This document shows, in pieces, positions 54,416 to 63,562 of a stretch of DNA of 64,000 nucleotides. Position 1 is the stretch's first letter. Every line of letters begins with the position of its first letter. This DNA comes from Paracoccus sp. DMF-8 (GTDB lineage: Bacteria; Pseudomonadota; Alphaproteobacteria; Rhodobacterales; Rhodobacteraceae): the NCBI RefSeq assembly GCF_029309835.1, contig NZ_JARJHL010000003.1:412001-476000 (forward strand), in the 5' to 3' direction. The position numbers were made by a program, and so were the translations under genes. Below the pieces are notes generated by a model. It did not search any database. It saw only the letters and a list, made by a program, of their open reading frames with translations, and was not told the origin of the DNA.

Positions 54416-55705
54416 TCAGGCGGGTTGCAGCCCCATCGGGCGTTCGCGCACGGGCAGATGGATCAGCGCGCTGAAGGCGCCGACGCCGACACCGACCCAC
54501 CAGACGATGGTGTAATCGCCATAAAGGTCGAACATCTTTCCGCCCAGCCACACGCCAAGGAACGATCCCAGCTGATGCGACAGAAAGACGAAACCATAGA
54601 GCGTCCCCATATAGCGCAGCCCATAGATATAGGCGACCAGCCCCGAGGTCAGCGGCACCGTCGCCAGCCACAGCGACCCCATCACCGCCGAAAAGATCAG
54701 CACGCTGGCCGGCGTGATCGGCGACAGGATAAAGGCCGCCGCCGCGATGGTGCGCAGCGTATAGATGCCCGCCAGCAGGTATTTGCGCGAATAGCGGTTG
54801 CCCAGCCACCCGGCCAGGATCGAGCCCGCGATATTCGCCACCCCGATCAGGGCAATCGCCCATGCCCCCAGTTGCGAGGTCGTGGAAATGCCCATGCTGG
54901 CCAGCAGCCCTCCGGCTTCGATGGGGCTGCACATCTGGGTGACCATCGCCGGGAAATGCGCGGTGACGAAGGCCAGTTGATAGCCGCAGGAAAAGAAACC
55001 CGCAAAGATCATCAGATAGGACGGATCCCGAAAGGCGCGTTTCAGGACGGTGCCAAGGCTTTCCTCCAGTTCCGCGCGGGTGGCGGCAGGGCGCGACGGG
55101 CCAAGCAGCGGCAGGAACAGCAGCATGGTGCAGGCGATGCCCGCAAAGACCATGAAAACCCCCTGCCAGCCCATCTGGCCCAGCAGGAATTCGGCCAGCG
55201 GCGGGCCGACGACCTGCCCCGCCGAGCCTGCGGCGGTCGCGATGCCAAGCGCAAGGCTGCGGTTTTCATCGCTGGCCGCGCGTCCGACAATCGCCAGAAT
55301 GACGCCGAAACCGGTTCCCGCGATGCCGAAACCGACGGCAATTTCCCAGAACTGTATCGCCCCCGGCGTCACCGACATCGCGCTGAAGATCAGGCCCGCC
55401 GCATACAGGATCACCCCCAGAATGATCGAAACCCGGTCGCCCCACCGTTCCGCCAGCGCCCCGAACAGCGGCTGTCCGAAACCCCAGGCCAGGTTCTGGA
55501 TGGCGATGGCCATGGAAAATTCGCTGCGCGGCCAGTCGAATTCGCTGGCGATCGGGATCTGAAAAATGCCGAAACTGGCGCGCAGCGAAAAGTTGATCAG
55601 CAGGATGATCGACCCGCCGATCAGGATCGGCGTGAACAGCGATGCGGATGACGTGCGGGATGTGGCGGCGGACAAGGCTGGCTCCGGGCGGATATGACCG
55701 GCCAT
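54416..55705 (-). CDS. MFS transporter
   Basis: The 429-residue 12-segment transporter has a monocarboxylate/oxalate-formate antiporter-like look: SLRASFGIFQIPIASEFDWPRSEFSMA in helices 1-2 and GALAERWGDRVSIILG as motif A. The substrate is unknown. It starts with a short polar N-terminus and is divergent from the GST gene. Confidence 0.85.
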   Translation of the reverse strand: MAGHIRPEPALSAATSRTSSASLFTPILIGGSIILLINFSLRASFGIFQIPIASEFDWPRSEFSMAIAIQNLAWGFGQPLFGALAERWGDRVSIILGVILYAAGLIFSAMSVTPGAIQFWEIAVGFGIAGTGFGVILAIVGRAASDENRSLALGIATAAGSAGQVVGPPLAEFLLGQMGWQGVFMVFAGIACTMLLFLPLLGPSRPAATRAELEESLGTVLKRAFRDPSYLMIFAGFFSCGYQLAFVTAHFPAMVTQMCSPIEAGGLLASMGISTTSQLGAWAIALIGVANIAGSILAGWLGNRYSRKYLLAGIYTLRTIAAAAFILSPITPASVLIFSAVMGSLWLATVPLTSGLVAYIYGLRYMGTLYGFVFLSHQLGSFLGVWLGGKMFDLYGDYTIVWWVGVGVGAFSALIHLPVRERPMGLQPA

Positions 55706-55820
55706 TCCTGCGCCCTGGCCCTGTGGCGGTCAAGCTCGATTCGCCCCCTGCGCGGGGCGATTGCGGCATGCGGGCACCGGCGATAAGCTGAAGGCTCAAC
55801 CCCGGCCAGAGGCGCATCGC

Positions 55821-56408
55821 ATGTATCAGGTGATCGGAATGGTCCAAAGCCGCGCCTTTCGCGTGCTGTGGATGCTTGAGGAACTGGGCCAGGACTATGA
55901 GCATGTCGCCGAGAACCCGCAGTCTCCGGGTGTGGTGGCGCTGAATCCGGCGGGCAAGATCCCGATCCTGATCGTCGATGGCACGCCGATCACCGATTCG
56001 ACCGCGATCCTGACCTATCTTTCCGACCGCCACGGCGCGCTGACCCATCCGGCGGGCAGCCTGCCTCGCGCCCGGCAGGACAGCCTGACGCAATTCCTGC
56101 TGGATGAATTCGACGCGGCTTTGTGGCTGGCGGCGCGTCACAGCTTTGTCCTGCCCGAGGAAATGCGGCTGGCCGCGATCAAGAACACGCTGCGTTGGGA
56201 ATTCGAACGCAGCCAGAAGGTTCTGGTGACGCGCATGGCCGATGGCGAATTCGTCATGGGCGACCGGATGACGCTGGCCGATATCATTCTGGCGGATTGT
56301 CTGGGCTGGGCGCTGAATGCGAAATTCCCGATCACCGAACATCGCCTGACCGAATTTCTGGACCGGATGCGCGCCCGCCCCGCCTATCTGCGGGCGCGGG
56401 AAAGGTAA
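55821..56408 (+). CDS. Glutathione S-transferase family protein
   Basis: The 195-residue protein has an N-terminal thioredoxin-fold domain (SRAFRVLWMLEELGQDYEHV, NPAGKIPILIVDG, ITDSTAILTYLSD) and an all-helical C-terminal domain (MADGEFVMGDRMTLADIILAD). The start at 55821 is chosen for the family N-terminus. The end overlaps the convergent flavoprotein gene by 25 bases. Confidence 0.87.
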   Translation: MYQVIGMVQSRAFRVLWMLEELGQDYEHVAENPQSPGVVALNPAGKIPILIVDGTPITDSTAILTYLSDRHGALTHPAGSLPRARQDSLTQFLLDEFDAALWLAARHSFVLPEEMRLAAIKNTLRWEFERSQKVLVTRMADGEFVMGDRMTLADIILADCLGWALNAKFPITEHRLTEFLDRMRARPAYLRARER

Positions 56409-57547
56409 TCCAGAACGCCCCGCCCGGCGGTGCGGCCCGAGGCAAGGCAGCCGGTCAGCAGATAGCCGCCCGTCGGGGCTTCCCAATCCAGCATCTCGCC
56501 CGCGGCGAAGGTGCCGGGCATGGCGCGCAGTTCCAGCGCGGGGGTCAGGGCGTCGGCGGTGATGCCACCGGCCGAGGATATCGCGCGGGCGATGCCCATC
56601 GGTCCCGTCAGCCGCATCGGCAGCGCCTTGGCCAGGCCGGCCAGCGCCGCCGGATCGGCGGGCAGCGGCCGGCCCCATTCCATCAGCAGCGCCGCGCGCA
56701 CCGGATCGCCCAAGACCCGCCGCAGCCGGTTGCCAAGCGACAGTTTCGCGGGCGCCCGCGCCAGCCGCCGCGCCAGTTCCGCGCGTTCCAGATCCGGGGC
56801 CAGATCGACGAAGGGCGCGGCGCCGTCGCGGATGCCAGCGGCGATTTCATAGATGCCGCCGCCTTCGATCCCGGTTTGCGAAATCACCCATTCGCCACGG
56901 CTGGCCGCATCCCCGGCGCGGATCGCGGTGCCTTTGACCGCCGCGCCGAAATGCCGGGCCATCTGGTCGGACCATGCCGCGCGAAAGCCCATGTTCGCGG
57001 GCTTCATCGGGGCCAGGCCGACGCCCTGCCCGGCCAGCCACCCCTGCCATGCGCCATCCGATCCCAGCCTTGGCCAGCTTGCCCCGCCAAGCGCCAGCAC
57101 CACCGCATCGGCGGCGATCTGCTGCGACCCGTCGGGCGTGTCGAACCCCGCGCCGGTCCAGCGCCAGCGCGGGCGGATCCGCACGCCCTGCCCCGCCAGC
57201 CGCGCCAGCCATGCCCGCAGCAGCGGCGAGGCCTTCATCCCGACCGGAAAGACCCGGCCCGTCGTGCCGGTGAACAGCGGCACGCCCAGCCCCCCGGCCC
57301 ATGCGCGAACCTGCGGCGGGCCGAAATCGGCGATGCCCAGCAGACCCGCGCAGGAACCGGCGAAATGCGCCGCGAAATCGGCGGCGGGCTGGTCCTTGGT
57401 CAGGTTCAGCCCGGATTTGCCCGCCATCAGGAACTTGCGGGCGGGGGTCGGCATCGCCTCGGCCACGGTGACGGGGATGCCTGCCGCTGAAATGACCTCG
57501 GCCGCCATCAGCCCCGCAGGCCCGGCGCCGATCACCAGAACCGTCAT
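56384..57547 (-). CDS. NAD(P)/FAD-dependent oxidoreductase, TIGR03862/HI0933-like flavoprotein
   Basis: The 387-residue protein has the N-terminal FAD motif VIGAGPAGLMAAEVI, the family block KFLMAGKSGLNLTK, VLALGGASWPRLGSDG, and the C-terminal FAD motif GEMLDWEAPTGGYLLTGCLASG. It belongs to the BaiN/RdsA-type flavoproteins, most with unknown substrate. Its start overlaps the holA stop by four bases, so it is last in the leuS-lptE-holA operon. Confidence 0.87.
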   Translation of the reverse strand: MTVLVIGAGPAGLMAAEVISAAGIPVTVAEAMPTPARKFLMAGKSGLNLTKDQPAADFAAHFAGSCAGLLGIADFGPPQVRAWAGGLGVPLFTGTTGRVFPVGMKASPLLRAWLARLAGQGVRIRPRWRWTGAGFDTPDGSQQIAADAVVLALGGASWPRLGSDGAWQGWLAGQGVGLAPMKPANMGFRAAWSDQMARHFGAAVKGTAIRAGDAASRGEWVISQTGIEGGGIYEIAAGIRDGAAPFVDLAPDLERAELARRLARAPAKLSLGNRLRRVLGDPVRAALLMEWGRPLPADPAALAGLAKALPMRLTGPMGIARAISSAGGITADALTPALELRAMPGTFAAGEMLDWEAPTGGYLLTGCLASGRTAGRGVLDYLSRARR

Positions 57548-58571
57548 CTGCGCTCGCGGGGCATCATGGTCAGCCGCACCAGCGCGCGTTCCATCACCGC
57601 CATGGTCGGCGCGCGGCTGGCGCTGCGCAGGGTCAGGTCGGTGTCGATCAGGTGGTGGATCGCCTCTTCCAGCCGCCGCATGCCCCAGTCCTGCGCCTGC
57701 CGGATCATCCGGTCGCGGCGCGGGCCAAAGACCGGCGGGCGCATTTTCCCAAGCCCCGAGGCCGGGCCGCCGGGATCGCTGGCCGCGCGGTGCAGGGCAC
57801 GGAAATGGCGCAGCGCCGCGATGCAGATGGTCACGGGCAGCGTGCCCTGCGCCTCGATCCGGCGCATCAGACCGGCGAATTCGCGGGATTTGCCATCCGC
57901 CACGGCCTCGATCAGGTCATCCACCTCTGCCTCGATCGAGGCGGAGATCAGCTGGCCGATTTCCTCGGGCGTTAGCGGCGTCGGATCGCCGTGTTTGAAC
58001 AGGCCGATCTTTTCGACGGTCTGGCGGAAATCGCCGGGGTCCAGCGCCCGCGACAGCGCGACCAGATCGCGCATCGCATCGCGCGGCACCTGCGGCAGGT
58101 CGGACTGGACCAGCCAGCGCTCGATTTCTTCCTCTCCCGGCGGGTCGTCATAGACCGGGGCGGCGATGGCGGCCGGGTGCGGTTCGAACAGCTTGCGCAG
58201 CGCGGATGGATTTGTTCGGCGCGCCCCCGCGACGACGATCACCGCATCGCCCGGTGACCATTCCTGCAAAGCCGAGGCAATCGCGGGCGCCGCCGCATCC
58301 GGCGTGTCGTCGACCTGCACGACGCGCTGGCCGGGGAAAAAGCCCGCGGCCTTGACCTCGTCCAGCAGGCGGGCGGGATCCTTGCGCAGATCGGCGCCGG
58401 GCATGCGCGACAGGCGCATTTCCTCCTCGGCGCCGTCACCGACCAGCGATTTTACCGCCTCGGCCCGTTTCAGGGCGACGCGCATCGCATCCTGACCATA
58501 GATCAGCAGCGCCGGCCGCGTCGGATCAGGCCGCGCCGAGATAGCGCAGATTTCCGCGCCCTGAGGTTCAC
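57544..58571 (-). CDS. holA: DNA polymerase III delta subunit, N-terminus frameshifted as sequenced
   Basis: HolA is the clamp-loader delta subunit. The main frame has AMRVALKRAEAVKSL, VVQVDDTPDAAAPAIASALQ, the QTVEKIGLF region and the helical C-terminus. The expected start region PDPTRPALLIYGQ lies just upstream in the same frame but reaches a GTG start only if one base is added to the CC pair at 58554-58555. This gives 342 residues, normal for the family. The GTG at 58571 would overlap the lptE stop (GTGA). Confidence 0.83.
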
Positions 58572-59064
58572 GGCTGTTGCGCCGGGACCGCGCCAGTAAA
58601 GCCGCGTCACCACCTGATCGGCCAGCATCGCGGCCAGCCGGTCATGGGCATCCTGTTCCGCCGACATGGTGGCGATGGTCGTCCCGGTCGTCGAATAGGG
58701 AACTGAAGTTGTTGACCTGCCCGCGCGTCAGGATCCGGCCCGTGGCGGTTTCGGTCAGCGTGAAATCGGCCGAGCCGTTCAGCGCATAGCGCGTGGTGAT
58801 CTCGTCGGGCGTGATCGCCTGCGGCACGACGGCGATGCGCAGGTTATAGCTGAGATCGAATTCCGGCGCATCCGGCGGGCCAAGCCGTTCGGTGATGCGC
58901 CGGACAAAGGCGAAATCGTCGATGGTTTTCGGATCGGCGGTCGCGATCTTGCCGAACAGCCGCTGCCCCGGCCCGCCCGGCCCATAGACCGGGGTAAAGC
59001 CGCAGGCGGCCAGACCGGCCAGCGCCAGCCCGCCCAACAGGAAGTTGCGTCTAGATGACCACAT
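58568..59064 (-). CDS. lptE: LPS-assembly lipoprotein LptE, frameshifted as sequenced
   Basis: LptE plugs LptD in the outer membrane for LPS export. The N-terminus [21 protein letters not shown] is a lipoprotein signal with Cys21 as the lipid site, then [10 protein letters not shown]. The family block after RGQVNNFSS should read [18 protein letters not shown] and is found in another frame; deleting one base at 58698-58700 joins them. A second extra base in about 58575-58610 is needed for the protein to end at the GTGA overlap with holA, giving 164 residues. Confidence 0.8.
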
Positions 59065-61590
59065 TGACGATCCGCCCCGGCACCACGATCAGCTTCTTGA
59101 TGGCCGCGCCATCCAGGAAACGCTGCACGGTTTCGTCGGCGAGGACAAGAGCCTCGATCTGGGTCCTTGGGCATATCGCTTGGGGACCGAGATTTCGGCG
59201 CGGCGCTTGCCATTGATCTGGATCGGCAGGGTGACGCTGTCATCGACCAGCATCGCGGGATCGGCCACCGGCCAGCGCGCATCGACGACCAGCCCCTGCC
59301 CGCCTGCCAACTGCCAGATATCTTCGGCCAGATGCGGGACCATCGGCGCCATCAGTTGGGCGATGGTGCGCAGCGCCCATTTGCGCGATTCGCCGCCAGC
59401 GGGCGATTTGCCAAGCGTGTTGGCGATTTCATAGATTTTCGCCACGGCCTTGTTGAAGGCGAAACCTTCGATGGCACGGGTGACCTCGTCAATCGCGCGG
59501 TGGACGGCGCGGGTCAGATCGGGGTCTTCGGCGCCTTCGGCGACGGTCTCGGCCTGACGATACAGGCGGGCAAGGAAACGATGCGCGGCTTCGGCCCCGG
59601 ATGCCGTCCATTCGATGTCACGCTCGGGCGGGCTGTCGGACAGCATGAACCAGCGCGCGGTATCGGCGCCGAAATTCTCGACGATATTGACCGGATCGAC
59701 GACGTTCTTTTTCGACTTCGACATCTTGGCCGAGGGGATGATTTCGACCACCCGGCCATCGGCCAGTTTGCCGTCGGTCACATCTTCGGGCAGGTGATAG
59801 ACGGCGCGCCCCCGGTCGTCGCGGGTCAGGTAGATCTCATGCGTGACCATGCCCTGCGTGAACAGCGCGGCGAAAGGTTCCGTTGACTTTTCAGGCAGAT
59901 GGCCGGTCTTGACCATCGCGCGGGCGAAAAAGCGTGAATAGAGCAGGTGCAGGATCGCATGTTCGATGCCGCCGATATACTGGTCGACGTTCATCCAGTA
60001 ATCGGCATCCTCGGCCACGGTCGGCGTTGCGGCATGGGGCGCGGTGAAACGCGCATAATACCAGGACAGATCGACGAATGTGTCCATCGTGTCGGTTTCG
60101 CGCCGGGCCGCGCCGCCGCATTTCGGACAGACCGTGTCGCGCCATGTCGGGTGGCGGTCCAGCGGGTTGCCGGGAATGTCGAAACTGACATCGGCGGGCA
60201 GCAGGACGGGCAGGTTTTCCTTGGCCTCCGGCACCGTGCCGCAGGTTTCGCAATGTACCACGGGGATCGGGCAGCCCCAATAGCGCTGACGCGAGATGCC
60301 CCAGTCCCGCAGGCGGAACTTGGTGACGCCTTCGCCATAGCCTGCCGCCTCGGCGTGCTGAATGGCGGCGGCAACGGCGACCTCTCCGGTCTGGTCGGCC
60401 GCGCCCGCGAAGCCGCGGACATAGGTGACGGGTTCGGATTTCAGCGGCACGAAAGGCCCATCCGCGACCAGCGCATCGGCCTGTTCCAGCGTCGCGCCCT
60501 GCGGGCCGAATGTCGCGCGGATCGGCAGGCCGTATTTCGTGGCGAATTCATGGTCGCGTTCGTCATGGGCCGGGCTGCCGAAAATCGCGCCGGTGCCGTA
60601 ATCCATCAGCACGAAATTCGCGATCCAGATCGGCAATTCCCATGTCGGATCAAGCGGATGGCGCACGGTCAGCCCGGTGTCGAAACCCAGCTTTTCGGCG
60701 GTCTCGATCGCTTCTTCGGTGGTGCCGATGCGGCGGCATTCCGCGCAGAAGTCGGCGATATCCGGGCGCTCAGCCGCCAGCGCCTTGATCAGCGGGTGAT
60801 CGGGCGACAGCGCGGCAAAAGACGCGCCCATCAGCGTGTCGGGGCGGGTGGTATAGACCTCGATCCGGTCGAAACCGGCGGGGGCGTTCACCGTTTCAAA
60901 GGCGAATTGCAACCCGCGCGACCGCCCGATCCAGTTCGCCTGCATCAGCCGGACCTTTTCCGGCCAGCCGTCCAGCCCGTCCAGCGCATCCAGCAATTCC
61001 CCGGAATAATCGCTGATGCGGAAAAACCACTGCGTCAGCTCGCGACGTTCCACCGGCGCGTTGGAACGCCAGCCCTTGCCGTCGATGACCTGCTCATTGG
61101 CCAGCACGGTCATGTCGACCGGATCCCAGTTCACCATCGCGGATTTGCGATAGATCAGCCCCGATTCCAGAAAATCCAGAAACATCGACTGTTGCTGATG
61201 AACGTAATCGTCATCGCAGGTGGCGAATTCGCGGCTCCAGTCGATGGACAGGCCAAGCGGTTTCAGCTGGTCGCGCATCGTCGCGATATTGGCATAGGTC
61301 CAGTCGCGCGGGTGGCCGCCCTGTTCCATCGCGGCGTTTTCGGCGGGCATGCCAAAGGCGTCCCAGCCCATCGGATGCAGCACGGAAAACCCCTGCGCGC
61401 GTTTGTAGCGCGCGACCACATCGCCCATCGTATAGTTGCGGACATGGCCCATATGGATGCGCCCCGAAGGATAGGGGAACATTTCCAGCACGTAATACTT
61501 GGGCCGTTCGTCACGCAGCGCGCGGAAGGAATCGGCCGCGTCCCACGCAGCCTGCCAGCGCGTTTCGCTTTGTGCGGGATCATAGGACAT
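59051..61590 (-). CDS. leuS: Leucyl-tRNA synthetase, 3' end frameshifted as sequenced
   Basis: The class I synthetase has HIGH as [12 protein letters not shown], the KMSKS motif in [13 protein letters not shown], an editing domain with [11 protein letters not shown], and zinc-ribbon Cys pairs (CETCGT, CPKCGG). All but the last 35 residues are in one frame. The expected tail ([21 protein letters not shown] ... [11 protein letters not shown]) needs two bases removed within 59161-59180, then ends at the TAG at 59051. Corrected length is 845 residues. It precedes lptE with a 14-base overlap. Confidence 0.92.
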
Positions 61591-61674
61591 GGAAAGCCTC
61601 CGGGCGTCAGATTTGCCCGGTGGGTTTATACGCGGCGCCTGCGCAGGTCCAGAGACCCGCGCATCGCCCGCGCC

Positions 61675-62180
61675 TTACATCTGGCCGTCACGCACGCGCA
61701 ACTGGCGCGCGCGGGTCAGGATCGCGTCTTCGACCGCGCGGACGGTGTCGGGCGCAACCGCGCTGCCGCCCGCGCCTTGCAGCGAAACCTTCAGCGAACG
61801 GGCGTCCAGCGCCGGGTCGCTGACCTTGATCGTCGCGCGATAGGGACCGCCCGCCACCCGGCGGCGTGCCGTCAGCCGGTCACGATCAGCCCAGTAAAGA
61901 GATCGACCGTCTGCACGGGCAGAAAGTTCAGCACTTCAAGGCTGGCGTTCCACAGATAGCGGTTCACCGCGACCGTATCGTTCGGGTTCTGCCGGTTGGA
62001 AAACACGTCCCAGATGGTCGATTCCCGTTCCTGCACGGCCGCCTGTTGCTGGGCGGGCTGTCCGCCACCCGGACGCGAACTGGCCGAGCCGATGCCGCCC
62101 GACCCCGAGCCACCGCCGCCACAGGCCGAAAGCCCGGCGATCGCGATCAGGGCAAGGCCCAGCGCGGCGCGATGTTGCAT
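61675..62180 (-). CDS. DUF3576 lipoprotein, frameshifted as sequenced
   Basis: The N-terminus has a lipoprotein signal (ALGLALIAIAGLSACGGGG) with a Gly-rich linker. The conserved core STIWDVFSNRQNPNDTVAVNRYLWNASLEVL then ends early at 61872. The family C-terminus (YRATIKVSDPALDARSLKVSLQ ... RVRDGQM) lies in another frame and ends at 61675. Two single-base removals (or one addition) between 61843 and 61882 join them into about 167 residues. The gene upstream of leuS is of this family in many Alphaproteobacteria. Function unknown. Confidence 0.78.
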
Positions 62181-62498
62181 GTCGTTCTTCCCCCGGAAAG
62201 TTCCTGAAATTGCCATAGCGCAATTCCCACCATTGTCACAAGGGATCACCCGCGCATCGCCCGCGCGGGTGCGCGCAACAGCCCAAAGACCGCGCATTTC
62301 CGCCGCTTTGCCAGCCGGCGCCGCGGGCGGGGGGCGGCGCTGCGACCGGGTGTGGCCCATGTGCATCACAAAAAAGTCGAAACATTTTTCAACGGGCTGA
62401 TTCCGTTGCAAACAGAAAGGGGAAGGGCGACATACGATCCATACCCCAAGCCCGGGTCGCGCCGGATGGGGCACATGAGAGAGACAAGAGGGAAAACC
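62181..62498. other. Intergenic region upstream of porin gene
   Basis: This 318-base divergent spacer between the DUF3576 gene and the porin gene must contain strong promoter elements. The part at 62365-62440 is less GC-rich than its flanks. I recognise no ORF, RNA family or palindromic operator. The porin leader ends with AGAGGGAAAA as ribosome-binding site. Confidence 0.45.
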
Positions 62499-63494
62499 AT
62501 GAAAAAGGTTCTTTTCGCTACCAGCGCCCTGGTGATGTCGGCTGGCTTCGCCGCTGCAGAAGTCGCCGTTTCGGGCGACGGCCGTATGGGTATGATCTAT
62601 GACGGCGACGACATCCAGTTCTCGAGCCGCGCTCGCGTTCTGTTCACCCTGACCGGTGAGTCGGATGCCGGCCTGTCGTTCGGCGGTAAATTCCGCGTCG
62701 ACCAGGAAAACTACTCGTCCAACCCGGGCGGTCGTTCGGCAGCCAAAGGTTCGGCTGGTGAAGTCTGGATCTCGGGCGCCTACGGCAAACTGTCGATGGG
62801 TGACGTTGTCGGCGCTGCCGAAGCTGCGATCGGCGACCTGTACGAAATCGGCTACACCGATGGCGAATTCGCCAACGACATCGAAGAAATCTGGTATCTG
62901 GTCGGCGACGGCAACAACAAAGACCAGGGCCCGACCGTTCTGTACGAATACTCGATCGACAGCATCTCGTTCTACGCGTCGGCCACCGACGGTTCGAACA
63001 CCGCTTGGTATTCGACCACCGGTTCGGGCGATTGGGGTGATGCTGACGCGACCGACGGTTCGGACGACGTCGCTTACTCGCTGGCAGCCAAATACGACGC
63101 CGGCAACTGGTGGGCATCGCTGGCCTACTCGAAGCATGACGACGCAGACGAGATCGCTCTGGGTGCTGAAGCCACGTTCGACCAGTTCTCGGTCAAAGGT
63201 GTCTACGCCAAATACAGCGACCTCTACGACGGCGTGTATGAGTTCGACTCGACCATCGGTCTGTCGGCGGCCTACAACATGGACGCGATCACCGTCAAAG
63301 GTTTCTGGCGCCGTGACTCGTGGGATGCGACCGTGGCTGGCGTCTCGGACGAAGACTACGACAGCTTCGGCATCGGTGCTGACTACGAACTGGGTGGCGG
63401 TGCGACCCTGGCCGGTGCGATCATCGACAGCGACTACCTGGACGGCGGCCGTGGCGACACCGTTGCTGACCTGGGTGTGAAGTTCAAATTCTGA
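62499..63494 (+). CDS. General porin (Rhodobacter/Paracoccus type)
   Basis: The 331-residue protein has a signal peptide cleaved after about residue 20 (ATSALVMSAGFAAA). It continues with amphipathic beta strands typical of a 16-stranded porin and ends in Phe (VKFKF), the outer-membrane assembly signal. Codon choice differs from the rest of the window: Lys is mainly AAA, Ser mainly TCG and Thr mainly ACC, as in very highly expressed genes. It is a single-gene unit with a strong terminator. Confidence 0.92.
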   Translation: MKKVLFATSALVMSAGFAAAEVAVSGDGRMGMIYDGDDIQFSSRARVLFTLTGESDAGLSFGGKFRVDQENYSSNPGGRSAAKGSAGEVWISGAYGKLSMGDVVGAAEAAIGDLYEIGYTDGEFANDIEEIWYLVGDGNNKDQGPTVLYEYSIDSISFYASATDGSNTAWYSTTGSGDWGDADATDGSDDVAYSLAAKYDAGNWWASLAYSKHDDADEIALGAEATFDQFSVKGVYAKYSDLYDGVYEFDSTIGLSAAYNMDAITVKGFWRRDSWDATVAGVSDEDYDSFGIGADYELGGGATLAGAIIDSDYLDGGRGDTVADLGVKFKF

Positions 63495-63515
63495 TCCCAA
63501 CCGGATCACGAATTG

Positions 63516-63545
63516 AAAGAGCGGGCCTTGCGCCCGCTCTTTTCT
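63516..63545 (+). terminator. Rho-independent terminator after porin gene
   Basis: AAAGAGCGGGC at 63516-63526 pairs with GCCCGCTCTTT at 63532-63542 across a five-base loop, followed by CTTTT. It starts 22 bases after the porin stop. Confidence 0.92.
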
Positions 63546-63562
63546 TTTGGGAATCTGGGTGC

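Noticed and set aside
61872..63509. A 545-codon minus-strand frame covering the porin gene
   Set aside because: Only its last part (from 62180) is real, as the DUF3576 lipoprotein; the rest is the shadow of the porin gene, whose strong codon bias keeps the antisense frame open.
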